Shown here in pieces: positions 15,295-24,461 of a DNA stretch of 64,000 nucleotides. The stretch spans positions 62,001 to 126,000 of the forward strand of contig JBEKIX010000003.1 in NCBI GenBank assembly GCA_050011535.1. Direction: 5' to 3'. Made by a program: the position numbers and the translations under genes. The notes under the pieces were generated by a model. That model saw nothing but the letters and a program-made list of their open reading frames with translations, was not told the DNA's origin and searched no databases. The stretch's first letter is position 1; every line of letters begins with the position of its first letter. The DNA is from JAFNAG01 sp050011535. Lineage in GTDB: Bacteria; Acidobacteriota; UBA6911.

Positions 15295-15894
15295 CTATTT
15301 GCCGAAGTTTACGACGGGCGCCTTTTCGCTCCCTGGTGCGCTCTGGAAGTATTGCTTCTCACTGAATCCGAAGAATCGCGCGACTATCACGGCAGGGAAC
15401 TGCTTGATCCGCGTATTGTAGCCCTGAGCGGTTTCGTTGAACCTCATGCGCTCCACGGTAATGCGATTCTCCGTGCCCTCGAGCTGGCTCTGCAGCGCGA
15501 GAAAATTTTCGTTTGCTTTCAAATTGGGATAGTTCTCCGATACCACAAGGAGTCGCGAGAGCGCGCCCGATATGCCTGCTTCAGTCTGCTGGAACTTCTG
15601 AAACTGCGCCGGATTGTTCAGAATGTCCTGTGCGCGGATCGAGCCCACAGAAGCGCGCGCGGCGGTCACGGTCTCCAGCACCTCGCTCTCATGCGCTGCA
15701 TAACCCTTTACCGTGGCGACCAGGTTGGGAATCAAATCCGCACGTCGCTGATATACGTTTTCGACCTGGCTCCATTGTTGATTGACCGCCTGCTCCTTGG
15801 CGACGATGTCGTTATACGTGCTTTGAACGGTGAGTGCGGGAAACAGCACCAGAACCACAAGAACTCCCAGACCTATGAGCAAGCCCTTTTTCAT
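15295..15894 (-). CDS. lemA: LemA family membrane protein
   Basis: 199 residues. One N-terminal membrane helix (LLIGLGVLVVLVLFPAL) followed by helical LemA domain motifs: YNDIVAKEQAVNQQWSQVENVYQRRADLIPNLVATVKGYAAHE, in which the Q-W-x-x-V and RxDLIPNLV signatures are clear. Further motifs are LKANENFLALQSQLEGTENRI and the C-terminal YNTRIKQFPAVIVARFFGF. It starts the operon lemA-ygcG(-TPM). The function is unclear; the family is thought to take part in membrane or signalling processes. Confidence 0.95.
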   Translation of the reverse strand: MKKGLLIGLGVLVVLVLFPALTVQSTYNDIVAKEQAVNQQWSQVENVYQRRADLIPNLVATVKGYAAHESEVLETVTAARASVGSIRAQDILNNPAQFQKFQQTEAGISGALSRLLVVSENYPNLKANENFLALQSQLEGTENRITVERMRFNETAQGYNTRIKQFPAVIVARFFGFSEKQYFQSAPGSEKAPVVNFGK

Positions 15895-15984
15895 GCTAAC
15901 CTCCTCGGTTCTGCGAACATCGAGCTGCCATCGTGAAGTGCGCCTGTCACGCTACCTATCGCAGATCCCAATGTACAGCATAGA

Positions 15985-16749
15985 TTACCCGGATGAGCGC
16001 TGAATATTCATTTCGGTCATTTTGACGAAGGTCCGGACACGCGCGGCATCGGTTGTGGTCACGCTGAATTCAGGCGGCCTCAACTCGCCTCCCATGAAGC
16101 ACCGGCTGTTGCGAAATTTCATCGGGCCTTCGACATCCACAAGCGCCGCGACATGCAACTCGCGCGCGCCGCTCTTTTCGAGGATCCTGGCAAAGTTGCG
16201 TTCGTGAATGCCGCCGCCGGGCATGATGATGATGCGGTCGCCGGACTTGCGCACGAGGTCAGCGATCAAATCGAGGCCTTCCAAGGCGCTGGCCTCCTGC
16301 CCGGAAGTCAGGATGCGATGAATGCCGATACCAATCAAAGTGTCTAACGCCTCGTAGGGGTCGCGCGACATGTCGAAGGCTCGATGAAACGTCACGTTCA
16401 TCGGTCGCGCCAGAACGGCTAACTCACGTGTTCGAGGCGCATCGATAGAACCGTCTTCTTTCAATATTCCGATGACGACTCCGTCGGCTCCTGCCTGCTT
16501 TGCAGTCTCGATGTCGCGTTTCATGATTTCGAGCTCGACTGCCGAGTAGCAGAAATCGCCGCCCCTGGGCCGGATCATGACTTGCAGTCCTATATGCAGC
16601 CGGCTCCGTGCCAGCTGGATAGATCCCGCACTAGGGGTAGTTCCTCCTTCGAGTAGGTTCGCGCACAGTTCCACGCGGTCCGCACCCCCATCCTGTGCCG
16701 CGATCGCACCTGCCACCGATTCCACACAGACTTCCAGCAGTCTCTTCAC
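15985..16749 (-). CDS. cutC: CutC family protein (copper homeostasis)
   Basis: 254 residues forming a TIM barrel of the CutC family. Hallmarks are LLEVCVESVAGAIAAQDGGADRVELCANL, EGGTTPSAG, VMIRPRGGDFCYS, ADGVVIGIL, NVTFHRAFDMS, GIHRILTSGQEASALEGL and IIIMPGGGIHERN. The start is the ATG at 16749. The family was first linked to copper tolerance in E. coli, but that role is disputed; it may have an enzymatic role. It is separated from the lemA operon by 90 bp on the same strand, and there is no metal-binding neighbour. Confidence 0.95.
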   Translation of the reverse strand: MKRLLEVCVESVAGAIAAQDGGADRVELCANLLEGGTTPSAGSIQLARSRLHIGLQVMIRPRGGDFCYSAVELEIMKRDIETAKQAGADGVVIGILKEDGSIDAPRTRELAVLARPMNVTFHRAFDMSRDPYEALDTLIGIGIHRILTSGQEASALEGLDLIADLVRKSGDRIIIMPGGGIHERNFARILEKSGARELHVAALVDVEGPMKFRNSRCFMGGELRPPEFSVTTTDAARVRTFVKMTEMNIQRSSG

Positions 16750-16850
16750 GAATACCTCCGTCTGTTACCTGGTCCGCTCTCTCGATACTCCGCGATGCAA
16801 CCGTGCCACTCAAGCCGTGCAAATCAACTCTTTGATTCTCCCGCAGCCGG

Positions 16851-17243
16851 CTATTTCTTTTTCACCAGCTCCAGGGCGCTGGAGTCGCCCTGGTCCGACA
16901 CCCAGGAGCCGACGAGCTTGTCGTTGCTGAGCTTGAGTGTGGTGCTGATCTTGACGGCCTGATCAGAACTGCCGGCATAGAACTGGAAGCTCAGGGTGCC
17001 GTTCTCAAACTTCACATTTTCCAGACTGACTCCGCTGGCCATGCCCATGGAATCGGTCATGGTGCCTGAATAGGAGGCGCCGTCCTTTTTCAAAACGAGG
17101 CTGATGCCGTCCTTATCCGTGGAATTGGGAACCGAGGTCTCTCCGACCCATGTGCCGCTCAAATCGGTGTTCTGTCCAAAAAGCACTCCGGCTGCCAGAG
17201 TTGCAATTATTGCAGCCAACGCAAGGATGGTGATGCTCTTCAT
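16851..17243 (-). CDS. Small secreted beta-rich protein, unknown function
   Basis: 130 residues. A clear signal peptide (MKSITILALAAIIATLAAGVLFGQ) is followed by NTDLSGTWVGETSVPN and repeated strands that end in LVGSWVSDQGDSSALELVKK. The SGTW and GSW motifs resemble small lipocalin-like or DUF-type periplasmic beta proteins that bind hydrophobic ligands. I do not know its substrate. The spacing to cutC is about 100 bp and to murB about 165 bp; it is probably its own unit. A Shine-Dalgarno GAGGAG is about 8 bases before the start. Confidence 0.8.
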   Translation of the reverse strand: MKSITILALAAIIATLAAGVLFGQNTDLSGTWVGETSVPNSTDKDGISLVLKKDGASYSGTMTDSMGMASGVSLENVKFENGTLSFQFYAGSSDQAVKISTTLKLSNDKLVGSWVSDQGDSSALELVKKK

Positions 17244-17407
17244 AGTTTGTTCTCCTCCTGAGGGCAGACTTGCATAGAAACGCTCGGCTGAAGAAAAAAG
17301 TTCAAATGAAATTCTCTTCTCTCAATAGTAGCATCTTCGAGGTATCCACGCAGTCTTTGCTCCAGGACGCCAAGCACATCATACCGTCTTGGCATTTATC
17401 CCGGCAG

Positions 17408-18484
17408 CTATGCGAAGCCGACGAAAACGGGCTCGGGGACCAGCTTCACGTGAAAAAGACCATCTACCGCGGCCTGTATTTCGGCCATAAGAGCCAGAAT
17501 CTCGCCTGCGGTCGCTCCGCCCCTGTTGATGATCGCCAAGGCATGTTTGCTGGAAAGGCCGGCTTGTCCTCGGCAATAACCCCTGCTGAAGCCCGCATGC
17601 TCGATCAGCCATGCGGCCGACAACTTAACGCGGCCATCACCCATCGGATAGCAGGGCATGTTTGAGGATTCTTTCGAAGGTGCGCGACTCATGGCCGCTT
17701 CTTCTGCAAACCGAGCGTCGGATTCAGACACGATTGGATTCTTGAAAAACGAGCCGGTGCTCTTTGAGTCCGGATCGCCGGTACGAAGGACCATGGATTT
17801 GCCTTCCCTGATGCGCAAAACGGCCGCGCGCACATCAGCCAGCGTGGGTCTGACGGTTCTGCCTTCAAAGCGGCGCTGCAGTTCGGGGTAGGCGATTCGG
17901 GGGCCGGCGCCGGGATGCAACTGGAAGGCGACTGCCAGGACAACATAGCGATCGCGTTCAGAACCGTTAAAGAGACTCGTCCGGTAGGAAAAACCGCAGG
18001 CGGCGTTATCGAGATCCAGCGTTTTTGGGGTCTTGCGTTCGAGGACGCGAACGGAGGCGATGACTTCGCTCACCTCCTGGCCATACGCGCCCACATTTTG
18101 AACGGGCGTGCCCCCCACCGTGCCCGGAATGCCGCTCAAACACTCGATTCCAGCCAGTTCATGGTCGACGCATAGGCGCACCAGTGAGTCCCAGTCTTCA
18201 CCGGCAGCCGCGACGATCCGGCCGGCAGTTTCTTGTCGAATGCCGCGCAGAGCAATTCTCACAACCATTCCTTGAAACCCGGAATCCGCAACCACCAGGT
18301 TGCTGCCTCCGCCCAGGACGAAAACAGGCAAATTCCGGAGCGATGCGAACTCCAGTGCATTCCCGACCTGGACTTCATCCTCTGCCTCGACGAAAAAACG
18401 CGCAGGTCCTCCGACACCCAAAGTGGTGAAGGGCGCCAGAGGCACATTTTCACGCAAAACCATAGGAGAGGCAGGTCGCTTCAT
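17408..18484 (-). CDS. murB: UDP-N-acetylmuramate dehydrogenase
   Basis: 358 residues; NADPH- and FAD-dependent reductase that converts UDP-N-acetylenolpyruvylglucosamine to UDP-N-acetylmuramate in peptidoglycan synthesis, in the cytosol. Seen: the FAD-binding TLGVGGPARFFVEAED and VFVLGGGSNLVVADSGF motifs, SGIPGTVGGTPVQNVGAYGQEV (type I form), CGFSYRTSLFN, and SKSTGSFFKNPIVS with the catalytic Ser. The start is the ATG at 18484, which overlaps the stop of the reductase gene upstream by 4 bases (ATGA); the longer frame upstream would run into it. It is third in a three-gene operon with unrelated metabolic genes. Confidence 0.95.
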   Translation of the reverse strand: MKRPASPMVLRENVPLAPFTTLGVGGPARFFVEAEDEVQVGNALEFASLRNLPVFVLGGGSNLVVADSGFQGMVVRIALRGIRQETAGRIVAAAGEDWDSLVRLCVDHELAGIECLSGIPGTVGGTPVQNVGAYGQEVSEVIASVRVLERKTPKTLDLDNAACGFSYRTSLFNGSERDRYVVLAVAFQLHPGAGPRIAYPELQRRFEGRTVRPTLADVRAAVLRIREGKSMVLRTGDPDSKSTGSFFKNPIVSESDARFAEEAAMSRAPSKESSNMPCYPMGDGRVKLSAAWLIEHAGFSRGYCRGQAGLSSKHALAIINRGGATAGEILALMAEIQAAVDGLFHVKLVPEPVFVGFA

Positions 18485-19476
18485 GGGTTCTGAGAATCGG
18501 AATGGTGAAGATGCCGGCGTTCGAGGAGCCGCGCGCACGCGTAAACAGCCCGGGTCTGAGGAATCTGAACTCCCAGCCTGTCTGCCAACTCCACTACGGC
18601 TCCCATGATAGCTTCCGTCTCCAGGGATCGTCCCATTTCGATGTCCTGAAGACTGCTGGTTTTGTGGGGTCCAACACGCGCGGCGCCTGCCAGGCGCTGA
18701 TCGACAGTGATCTCCAGCTCCATGCCGAAGGCGGTCGCGACCGCCCTGCCCTCTTCCATGATAGCGCGTGCGAGCGTGGAGGCGTATGGATCGCGGAGAA
18801 TTTCCTCCATATTGGCCCGCGTGAGCGCGCTGATAGGATTGAATGCCAGGTTGCCGATCAGTTTTACCCAGACATCATGACGGATCCGGTTGCGCACGGC
18901 GCACTTCAGACCACCATTCTGGAATGCACGCGCAATCCGCCGGCACCGCTCGCTGCGGGCGCCGGAGAGTTCGCCAATGGCGAAGCGATTCCCCTCCGTC
19001 TGTTCGATGACTCCGGGTGCGACAATGACGGCCGAGCAGTAGACGACGCACCCGATGACGCGCTGCGCTGGAATTGCAGTGGAAAGGAACCCATCGGGAT
19101 CCACGGCTCGCAGGTGGATGCCTGCCAACGGACCGCCCCAATTCTCGAAGTACCACCAGGGAATGCCGTTCTGCCCGGCCACCACCGGCGTTTCAGGCCC
19201 GAGCAGGGGCGCGAGGCTGGGGCTCACGGCTCTCAGACTCTGAGCCTTAACAGACAGGAAGACGACATCCACAGTGCCGATCTCCGCAGGATTGTCCGTG
19301 GCATACGGATGGGCGGTCAGCGTCTCGCCGGTCTCCAGGCGAACGCGCACCCCTCGCTTCTGCATTGCTGCCAAATGCGGTCCGCGCGCGACGAGCGCGA
19401 CTTCATCTCCGCCGGCAGCGAGGCATGCGCCGACATAAGCTCCGATGGCTCCGGCACCCACGATCGCAAATTTCAT
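18481..19476 (-). CDS. panE: 2-dehydropantoate 2-reductase family protein
   Basis: 331 residues. The start MKFAIVGAGAIGAYVGACLA is the NADP-binding Rossmann motif GxGxxG. A long coil VFLSVKAQSL and QNGIPWWYFENWGG, and in the C-terminal half the helical domain with KLIGNLAFNPISALTRANMEEIL, which matches the conserved K-x-x-x-N-x-x-x-N-x-x-x-AL of ketopantoate reductases. It would reduce 2-dehydropantoate to pantoate for coenzyme A. Some members of this family act on other 2-keto acids, so the substrate is not certain. It overlaps both neighbours by 4 bases. Confidence 0.85.
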   Translation of the reverse strand: MKFAIVGAGAIGAYVGACLAAGGDEVALVARGPHLAAMQKRGVRVRLETGETLTAHPYATDNPAEIGTVDVVFLSVKAQSLRAVSPSLAPLLGPETPVVAGQNGIPWWYFENWGGPLAGIHLRAVDPDGFLSTAIPAQRVIGCVVYCSAVIVAPGVIEQTEGNRFAIGELSGARSERCRRIARAFQNGGLKCAVRNRIRHDVWVKLIGNLAFNPISALTRANMEEILRDPYASTLARAIMEEGRAVATAFGMELEITVDQRLAGAARVGPHKTSSLQDIEMGRSLETEAIMGAVVELADRLGVQIPQTRAVYACARLLERRHLHHSDSQNP

Positions 19477-20975
19477 GATCCCAGCTTCTGTGCCACCGTC
19501 TTCCTTTGGATTTTGCCTGTGGCGGTGCGCGGAATGCGCTCCACGATATGGATTTTCTTGGGGCACTTGAAATCCGCCAGGCGCTCACGGCAGAAGGCGA
19601 GCAGTTCTTCTTCGGTGGCAGGCGCTGTCAGTTCAACCGCAGCCTCGACCTCTTCGCCGTAAACCCGGTGAGGCACGCCGAATGTCGCAACCTCCGCGAC
19701 GGCAGGATGCAGCTGAAGCACCTGATCGATCTCGAGGGGAGAGATCTTCTCGCCGCCGCGCACAATCAGCTCCTTGATGCGGCCGATGAGCTTGACATAC
19801 CCCTGCCGGTCTATGATCCCTTCATCTCCTGTGCGAAACCAGCCGTTCGTGAATGAGGTCGCGTTTGCCTGCGGGTTGTCTTCGTACCCGGCGATGACGT
19901 TCGTGCCGCGGATGACCACCTCGCCCTGCGCTCCAGGCAACAGCAGGTGTCCCTCCTTATCCATGATTCCGACTTCGACATTGGCGCCAAGCCCGACGGT
20001 TCCCGCTTTGCGTTCAGCCGGCGGCAGCGGATTGGTGGCAATCTGGTGCGCAGCTTCGGTCATTCCGTACGCTTCCAGCACGGGCGCTCCGAAGCGTGTC
20101 TCAAGGTCAGCCATGAGCGCGGGAGACAGCGCCGAACTGCACGAGCGAATGAAGCGGAGCCCTTCGGAACCCAAGGGACGAACTCCCTCGCGCGATCGCG
20201 CCAGGAGCATCTGATGGATTGCAGGAACCGCGGAATACCAGGTCGCCCGGTGAGCGTGCACCGCAGGCCAGAAGGACAGTGCACTGAATCCCTGCGTCAC
20301 CACGACGGTAGAGCCGACGAGCAGGGAAGCCAAAACAGAAGCCACCAGCCCATGCACGTGAAACAGCGGCATGACGCACATGGCGACATCTTCGGACGTG
20401 AGCGCATAAGAGTGGGCGACGTTGCGCGCCGAAGTCAGAAGATTCACGTGCGTGAGCGGCACGCGCTTGGGGCGGCTCGTGGTGCCGCTTGTGTGCAGAA
20501 CCAGTGCCACGTCCTCCGCCCTGGGCACATCTAGTTCTGCGTCGGCCTTCAAAGGAACGGTGGTGGAAAACTTTACCGCGCCTCCGGCGTCGATCGTAGA
20601 TTCGACGAGAAACATGCCGGGGTTCACCGCCTGCCGTGCCAGCTCCGCGCCGCCCGCCGGCACGATTAAAGCGCGGGCGCCAGTGTCGGCGAGATAGTAC
20701 TGGAATTCTTCCACCTTGTAGCCTGGATTCAAGGGTGCGGCGGTTCCGGCGGCGGCCGCCGCAAAAAATGCGATCACGGCGTCGATGCCATTAGGCAGAA
20801 CGATGCCGATTCGGTCGTGGCGCGCGATCCCCGCCCGCTGCAGGAAAAGAGCCAATCCAGCCACTTGCTCCTGCAGGGATCCATAGCTCACAACCGGACC
20901 CCCAGGTGCGAGCAATGCCGGTCGCGCCGGATCTACTCCCAACAGTGCATCCAACAAGGTACTTCCCATGTTCAT
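19473..20975 (-). CDS. Acyl-CoA synthetase, AMP-forming (oxalate/fatty acid-CoA ligase-like)
   Basis: 500 residues if started at the ATG at 20975. It has the ANL-superfamily motifs: the P-loop LHTSGTTSRPKRVPLTH, EAYGMTE (A5), GWFRTGDEG, IDRQGYVKLIGRIKELIVRGGEKISPLEID and the C-terminal PRTATGKIQRK with the catalytic Lys. The sequence resembles the Pcs60/AAE3 group (oxalyl-CoA synthetases), but the same fold serves many acids, so the substrate stays open. It overlaps the ketopantoate reductase gene downstream by 4 bases and begins the three-gene operon. Confidence 0.88.
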   Translation of the reverse strand: MNMGSTLLDALLGVDPARPALLAPGGPVVSYGSLQEQVAGLALFLQRAGIARHDRIGIVLPNGIDAVIAFFAAAAAGTAAPLNPGYKVEEFQYYLADTGARALIVPAGGAELARQAVNPGMFLVESTIDAGGAVKFSTTVPLKADAELDVPRAEDVALVLHTSGTTSRPKRVPLTHVNLLTSARNVAHSYALTSEDVAMCVMPLFHVHGLVASVLASLLVGSTVVVTQGFSALSFWPAVHAHRATWYSAVPAIHQMLLARSREGVRPLGSEGLRFIRSCSSALSPALMADLETRFGAPVLEAYGMTEAAHQIATNPLPPAERKAGTVGLGANVEVGIMDKEGHLLLPGAQGEVVIRGTNVIAGYEDNPQANATSFTNGWFRTGDEGIIDRQGYVKLIGRIKELIVRGGEKISPLEIDQVLQLHPAVAEVATFGVPHRVYGEEVEAAVELTAPATEEELLAFCRERLADFKCPKKIHIVERIPRTATGKIQRKTVAQKLGS

Positions 20976-21119
20976 AGCGATCCGCCGATTTCTGCCGCTT
21001 TGCGCGCCTGCATCAAAACGTGATTCGTACACACCATTCTACAATGGTTTCATGACTGATTGGAAATCCAACGCAGCTGTGCCGCACCTTCGGTGTTCGA
21101 TGATGAGGCGCATCCTAAT

Positions 21120-21137
21120 CCCGGCCTGACGGCCGGG
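21120..21137. repeat. GC hairpin between divergent genes
   Basis: CCCGGCC-TGAC-GGCCGGG forms a perfect 7-bp stem. It lies downstream of the amidase gene on the minus strand and upstream of the ligase operon. No T-run follows on either strand, so intrinsic termination is not supported. The rest of 21033-21287 has nothing recognisable. Confidence 0.5.
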
Positions 21138-21287
21138 CCTAGGGGGTGTTAGCAGCGAGGCCCAAAGGGTCGGCACATTTTTTATGCTTATGTTCAGACC
21201 CACAAAATTACGTGTAAGGAGCAGGTGATGCCGCTGCACTCCAAAGGCTCCGCCTATTTTCGGAACACATCGGCATCATTTCCGGCT

Positions 21288-22160
21288 TTAATCCAGATAG
21301 CGGCTGGTCAAGCCCTGATAGGCATCCAGACGGCGATCACGAAGGAACGGCCAGTGCGTGCGCATCGTTTCTACCTGTTGCAGATCACATGCTGCGACCA
21401 GGATCTCTTCCCGGACGTGCGAGCTTCTTGCCAGGACATTCCCGCCGGGATCGCACACGAAGCTTGCGCCCCAGAACTCGATCCCCTCAGGCGCCACACC
21501 CTCATGTCCCACACGATTGACGGTCGCGACAAACACGCCGTTAGCGATTGCATGGCCGCGTTGAATCGTCTCCCACGCAGAATGCTGGCCTGCGCCGAGG
21601 GCCTCCTTTTTACTCGGATGCCACCCGATTGCAGTCGGGTAGAACAGGACATTCGCGCCATGTAGCGCCGTCAGGCGGGCTGCCTCGGGATACCATTGGT
21701 CCCAGCAGATCAGGACGCCGATGCGGCCGTAGCGGGTATCCCAGGCCTGGAACCCCAGATCGCCGGGGGTGAAATAAAATTTTTCGTAATAGAGAGGGTC
21801 ATCGGGAATGTGCATCTTTCGATACTTCCCCAAATACGTTCCGTCGGCATCGATTACCGCCGCACTGTTGTGATAGACTCCCGCCGCACGATACTCAAAC
21901 AACGGCACAATCAGAACAACCTGGAGCTCTCGTGCAATTGCGCCAAGGCGCGTAGTGGTAGGACCGGGAATCTCCTCGGCCAAGCCGAAATGGGTGTAGT
22001 CCTCAACCTGGCAAAAATACAGGTTCCCGAACAGTTCGGGCAGGCAGATGATCTGCGCGCCCTGGCCGGCTGCTGAACGGATCCGATCCGTTGCCTTTTC
22101 CAGATTGGTAGCGGGTTCCTGACTCATGGACATTTGTATAAGACCGATTCTCACCAGCAT
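21288..22160 (-). CDS. aguB: N-carbamoylputrescine amidase
   Basis: 290 residues of the nitrilase superfamily. The Glu-Lys-Cys triad is visible as E42 (CLPELFGNLYF), K115 (GKYRKMHIPDDP) and C152 (LICWDQWYPEAAR). The motifs FYFTPGD, WDTRYGRIGVLICWDQWYPEAARL, and NRVGHEG are highly characteristic of plant-type and bacterial AguB. It hydrolyses N-carbamoylputrescine to putrescine, CO2 and ammonia in the agmatine route. No agmatine deiminase gene lies beside it in the window, which is unusual because the two genes are often neighbours. The start is ATG 22160. Confidence 0.92.
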   Translation of the reverse strand: MLVRIGLIQMSMSQEPATNLEKATDRIRSAAGQGAQIICLPELFGNLYFCQVEDYTHFGLAEEIPGPTTTRLGAIARELQVVLIVPLFEYRAAGVYHNSAAVIDADGTYLGKYRKMHIPDDPLYYEKFYFTPGDLGFQAWDTRYGRIGVLICWDQWYPEAARLTALHGANVLFYPTAIGWHPSKKEALGAGQHSAWETIQRGHAIANGVFVATVNRVGHEGVAPEGIEFWGASFVCDPGGNVLARSSHVREEILVAACDLQQVETMRTHWPFLRDRRLDAYQGLTSRYLD

Positions 22161-22223
22161 CGTCTGCCCGTCCTTTCATGGGAAATCGGATGGAATGATA
22201 TCTCAAATTGAGTAGTCTGCGAA

Positions 22224-23468
22224 ATGAGCGAAAGCACACACTCTCGATTTGACATGCGACCAACAGCGGCAGTTATGGAATCCAACTCGGCAGCTGGCCC
22301 AGGGCGACGACCGGCACCTTTGGGCGGCACGAAATCTGGCGGAGGCCAGCGATTCGGCTTTGTCGACCTCCTGCGCGGCTTGGCACTGATCGTCATGGTG
22401 GAAACCCACGTGGTCAATGCCTATCTGCCGAAGTCCGCGCGCGAGTGCGCATTTTTTTTCTGGTTGTCTTTCGTGAACGGGCTGGTAGCGCCATCCTTTC
22501 TTTTTGCTTCGGGGTTTTCGCTCATTCTTCAAGCTCGCCGCAAATGGGAAGATTTTCTCCATAGCGGGCCGGCTTTCAGGAAGCATCTCCGGCGGATGGG
22601 GTTCATTCTGCTGGCTGCCTATTTCCTTCATTTGCCGCACTTCGGCCTAAGCCGGTATCTGGCTCCTCAAAATCAGGCGTTCTGGAAATCAGCGTTCCAG
22701 GTCGACGTCCTGCAATGCATCGTTGTTTCGTTGCTGGTCATCGATGCACTGATCTTTTTGACTCGCAAACCGAAGGTGCACTTCTGGGCGGTCGCCACGA
22801 TCGGCGTGGCCGCCACGCTGTTGACCCCCTGGATCTGGGCGCAGGATTTCACAACGAGGCTGCCCCTGCCTCTGGCGATGTTTTTGAACCCTCACGGCGT
22901 GTCTCTCTTCCCGATTTTCCCCTGGATCAGCTTCGTTGCCGCGGGCAGCTGCGCTGCTATGCTCTTTCTGGAGGCGGTAGAAAAGCGCGTAGACGAGCGC
23001 TTCATGGCCCGCTCCTTTTGGCTAGCCGCGGCGGCGATCGCCGCTGCGCTGCTCGCGCGCGGAATGCCGCTCTTCCATTCCTGGAATGTCGATTTCTACA
23101 AAATCAGCCCGCTTTACGTGCTCATCCGATTGGGATGCGTCATGATTCTTTGCACCGGACTGTATGCAATGGAGAAGAGGCTGGGATGGGTGCCGAATGC
23201 AATTCGCCTTGCCGGCCAGGAGTCGCTGCTGGTCTACTGCGCACATCTGCTGCTCATATTTAGCGTTCTTCGACGACCGCCGGTCTCCATGATTCTGGGC
23301 CGGGAGGCGGGCTATGGGTTCTGTTTCCTCATCAGTGCGGTTCTGATTCTACTCATGCTCTGTCTGGCTGCGGTCTGGCACGGATGGAAAGGCGGCCACC
23401 CACACCTTGCCAAACTAGTGCCGGCCGGATTAGTTGCCGTGAACCTCATCATTTTTCTTCTTCTGTAG
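22224..23468 (+). CDS. DUF1624-like membrane acyltransferase-type protein
   Basis: 414 residues with a soluble N-terminal 40 residues and about 10 predicted membrane helices. RFGFVDLLRGLALIVMVETHVVNAYL is the opening motif of heparan-alpha-glucosaminide acetyltransferase-like (DUF1624) proteins, in which the Asp-x-x-R-G segment and the His of the next helix are conserved. Later motifs are GLVAPSFLFASGFSL and PIFPWISFVAAGSCAA. Such proteins acylate sugars in the outer leaflet or periplasm. The substrate is unknown. It is divergent from aguB, with 63 bp between them. Confidence 0.8.
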   Translation: MSESTHSRFDMRPTAAVMESNSAAGPGRRPAPLGGTKSGGGQRFGFVDLLRGLALIVMVETHVVNAYLPKSARECAFFFWLSFVNGLVAPSFLFASGFSLILQARRKWEDFLHSGPAFRKHLRRMGFILLAAYFLHLPHFGLSRYLAPQNQAFWKSAFQVDVLQCIVVSLLVIDALIFLTRKPKVHFWAVATIGVAATLLTPWIWAQDFTTRLPLPLAMFLNPHGVSLFPIFPWISFVAAGSCAAMLFLEAVEKRVDERFMARSFWLAAAAIAAALLARGMPLFHSWNVDFYKISPLYVLIRLGCVMILCTGLYAMEKRLGWVPNAIRLAGQESLLVYCAHLLLIFSVLRRPPVSMILGREAGYGFCFLISAVLILLMLCLAAVWHGWKGGHPHLAKLVPAGLVAVNLIIFLLL

Positions 23469-23511
23469 GCTCCTCCGATGCGGCCTGCACGTTCTCGCGT
23501 GGTTCGGCTTG

Positions 23512-24459
23512 TCAAAAAGAGAGGTGAGGGAAGTCGGTGCAGACTCGATCTTGCGGTCGTGGCCGGGTGTGCCAGCGATCATGGATCCAGAGCCACTGCT
23601 CAGGATACTTGCGGATGATATTCTCCATCGCCTGTGCTACACGAGCAGTGTTCACGCCCAAGTCTCGCGCGAAGTCGCCCGTTCGCAAGACCTCGATTAC
23701 AGGGCCACCCAGGAAAATGTATTTCTTGCGCACAGGATCCCAGGGGGCGAAGGCAGGGAAAACAGCAGCGCCGGTGGCAAGAGCCAGCGCGGCAACCGCG
23801 GCGTTGGAGCAGGCGAGCTTTCCGAAAAATGGCACGAAAATTCCCTCTTCCTGGAGAGTATTCAGGTCGGCCAGAATCCCCAAGGTTCCGCCGTGTTTCA
23901 ATTTCCGCATGCAGGTTAAGCCGGCGTCTTTCTTGCTAAGAGCCTGGTTTCCAAATCGGGTGCGCATCGAGTGAACCACACGCTCGATCAAAGGGTTGTC
24001 GAGCGGGCGGATCAGAAAACTCAGCGGGTGAACGAGTGCGGAATGGGCGAATGCAAGCAGTTCCCAGGCTCCCAGGTGCGCCGCAACGAAGAGGACTCCG
24101 CACCCATGCCGCTCGGCTTCTTCCAGGCGTGCCACGCTTTCCGGATCATACTCCACAATTCGTCGCAAACTCTCCTTGGAGGCATGTGGAAACCTGCAGA
24201 ACTCCCCAAGCTGGCGTCCAAGGCTGTCAAAGCTCTTCCGGAGAATCATGAGCCGCTCAGGGCGGCTCATTTGAGGGAAAGCTATTCCCAGGTTCTTCAT
24301 GCCGACATGCCGCAGATGGCCCATGACTGCGTAGGCGATGCGCGCCAGGCCGCGCCCCAAACCGATGGCAAGCGGGCGCGGCAGGAATCCGATGCCGCCC
24401 ACTACCGCACGGAACAGAAGACATTCGGCGTGAATCTTAAGTGGATTCTTCGCTTTCAT
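23512..24459 (-). CDS. Lysophospholipid/LpxL-type acyltransferase
   Basis: 315 residues. VLFVAAHLGAWELLAF has the HxxxxE catalytic motif of the LpxL/HtrB/MsbB family. Two further conserved parts are FLIRPLDNPLIERVVHSMR and GTLGILADLNTLQEEGIFVPFFGK, as in lauroyl-transferases. The gene is the last in a three-gene operon; its start is 2 bases after the ketosynthase stop. In such a neighbourhood it would move an acyl group from the ACP made by the first two genes to a lipid or glycolipid acceptor. It is not obviously lipid A LpxL, because kdo-lipid genes are absent. Confidence 0.82.
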   Translation of the reverse strand: MKAKNPLKIHAECLLFRAVVGGIGFLPRPLAIGLGRGLARIAYAVMGHLRHVGMKNLGIAFPQMSRPERLMILRKSFDSLGRQLGEFCRFPHASKESLRRIVEYDPESVARLEEAERHGCGVLFVAAHLGAWELLAFAHSALVHPLSFLIRPLDNPLIERVVHSMRTRFGNQALSKKDAGLTCMRKLKHGGTLGILADLNTLQEEGIFVPFFGKLACSNAAVAALALATGAAVFPAFAPWDPVRKKYIFLGGPVIEVLRTGDFARDLGVNTARVAQAMENIIRKYPEQWLWIHDRWHTRPRPQDRVCTDFPHLSF

Positions 24460-24461
24460 TT

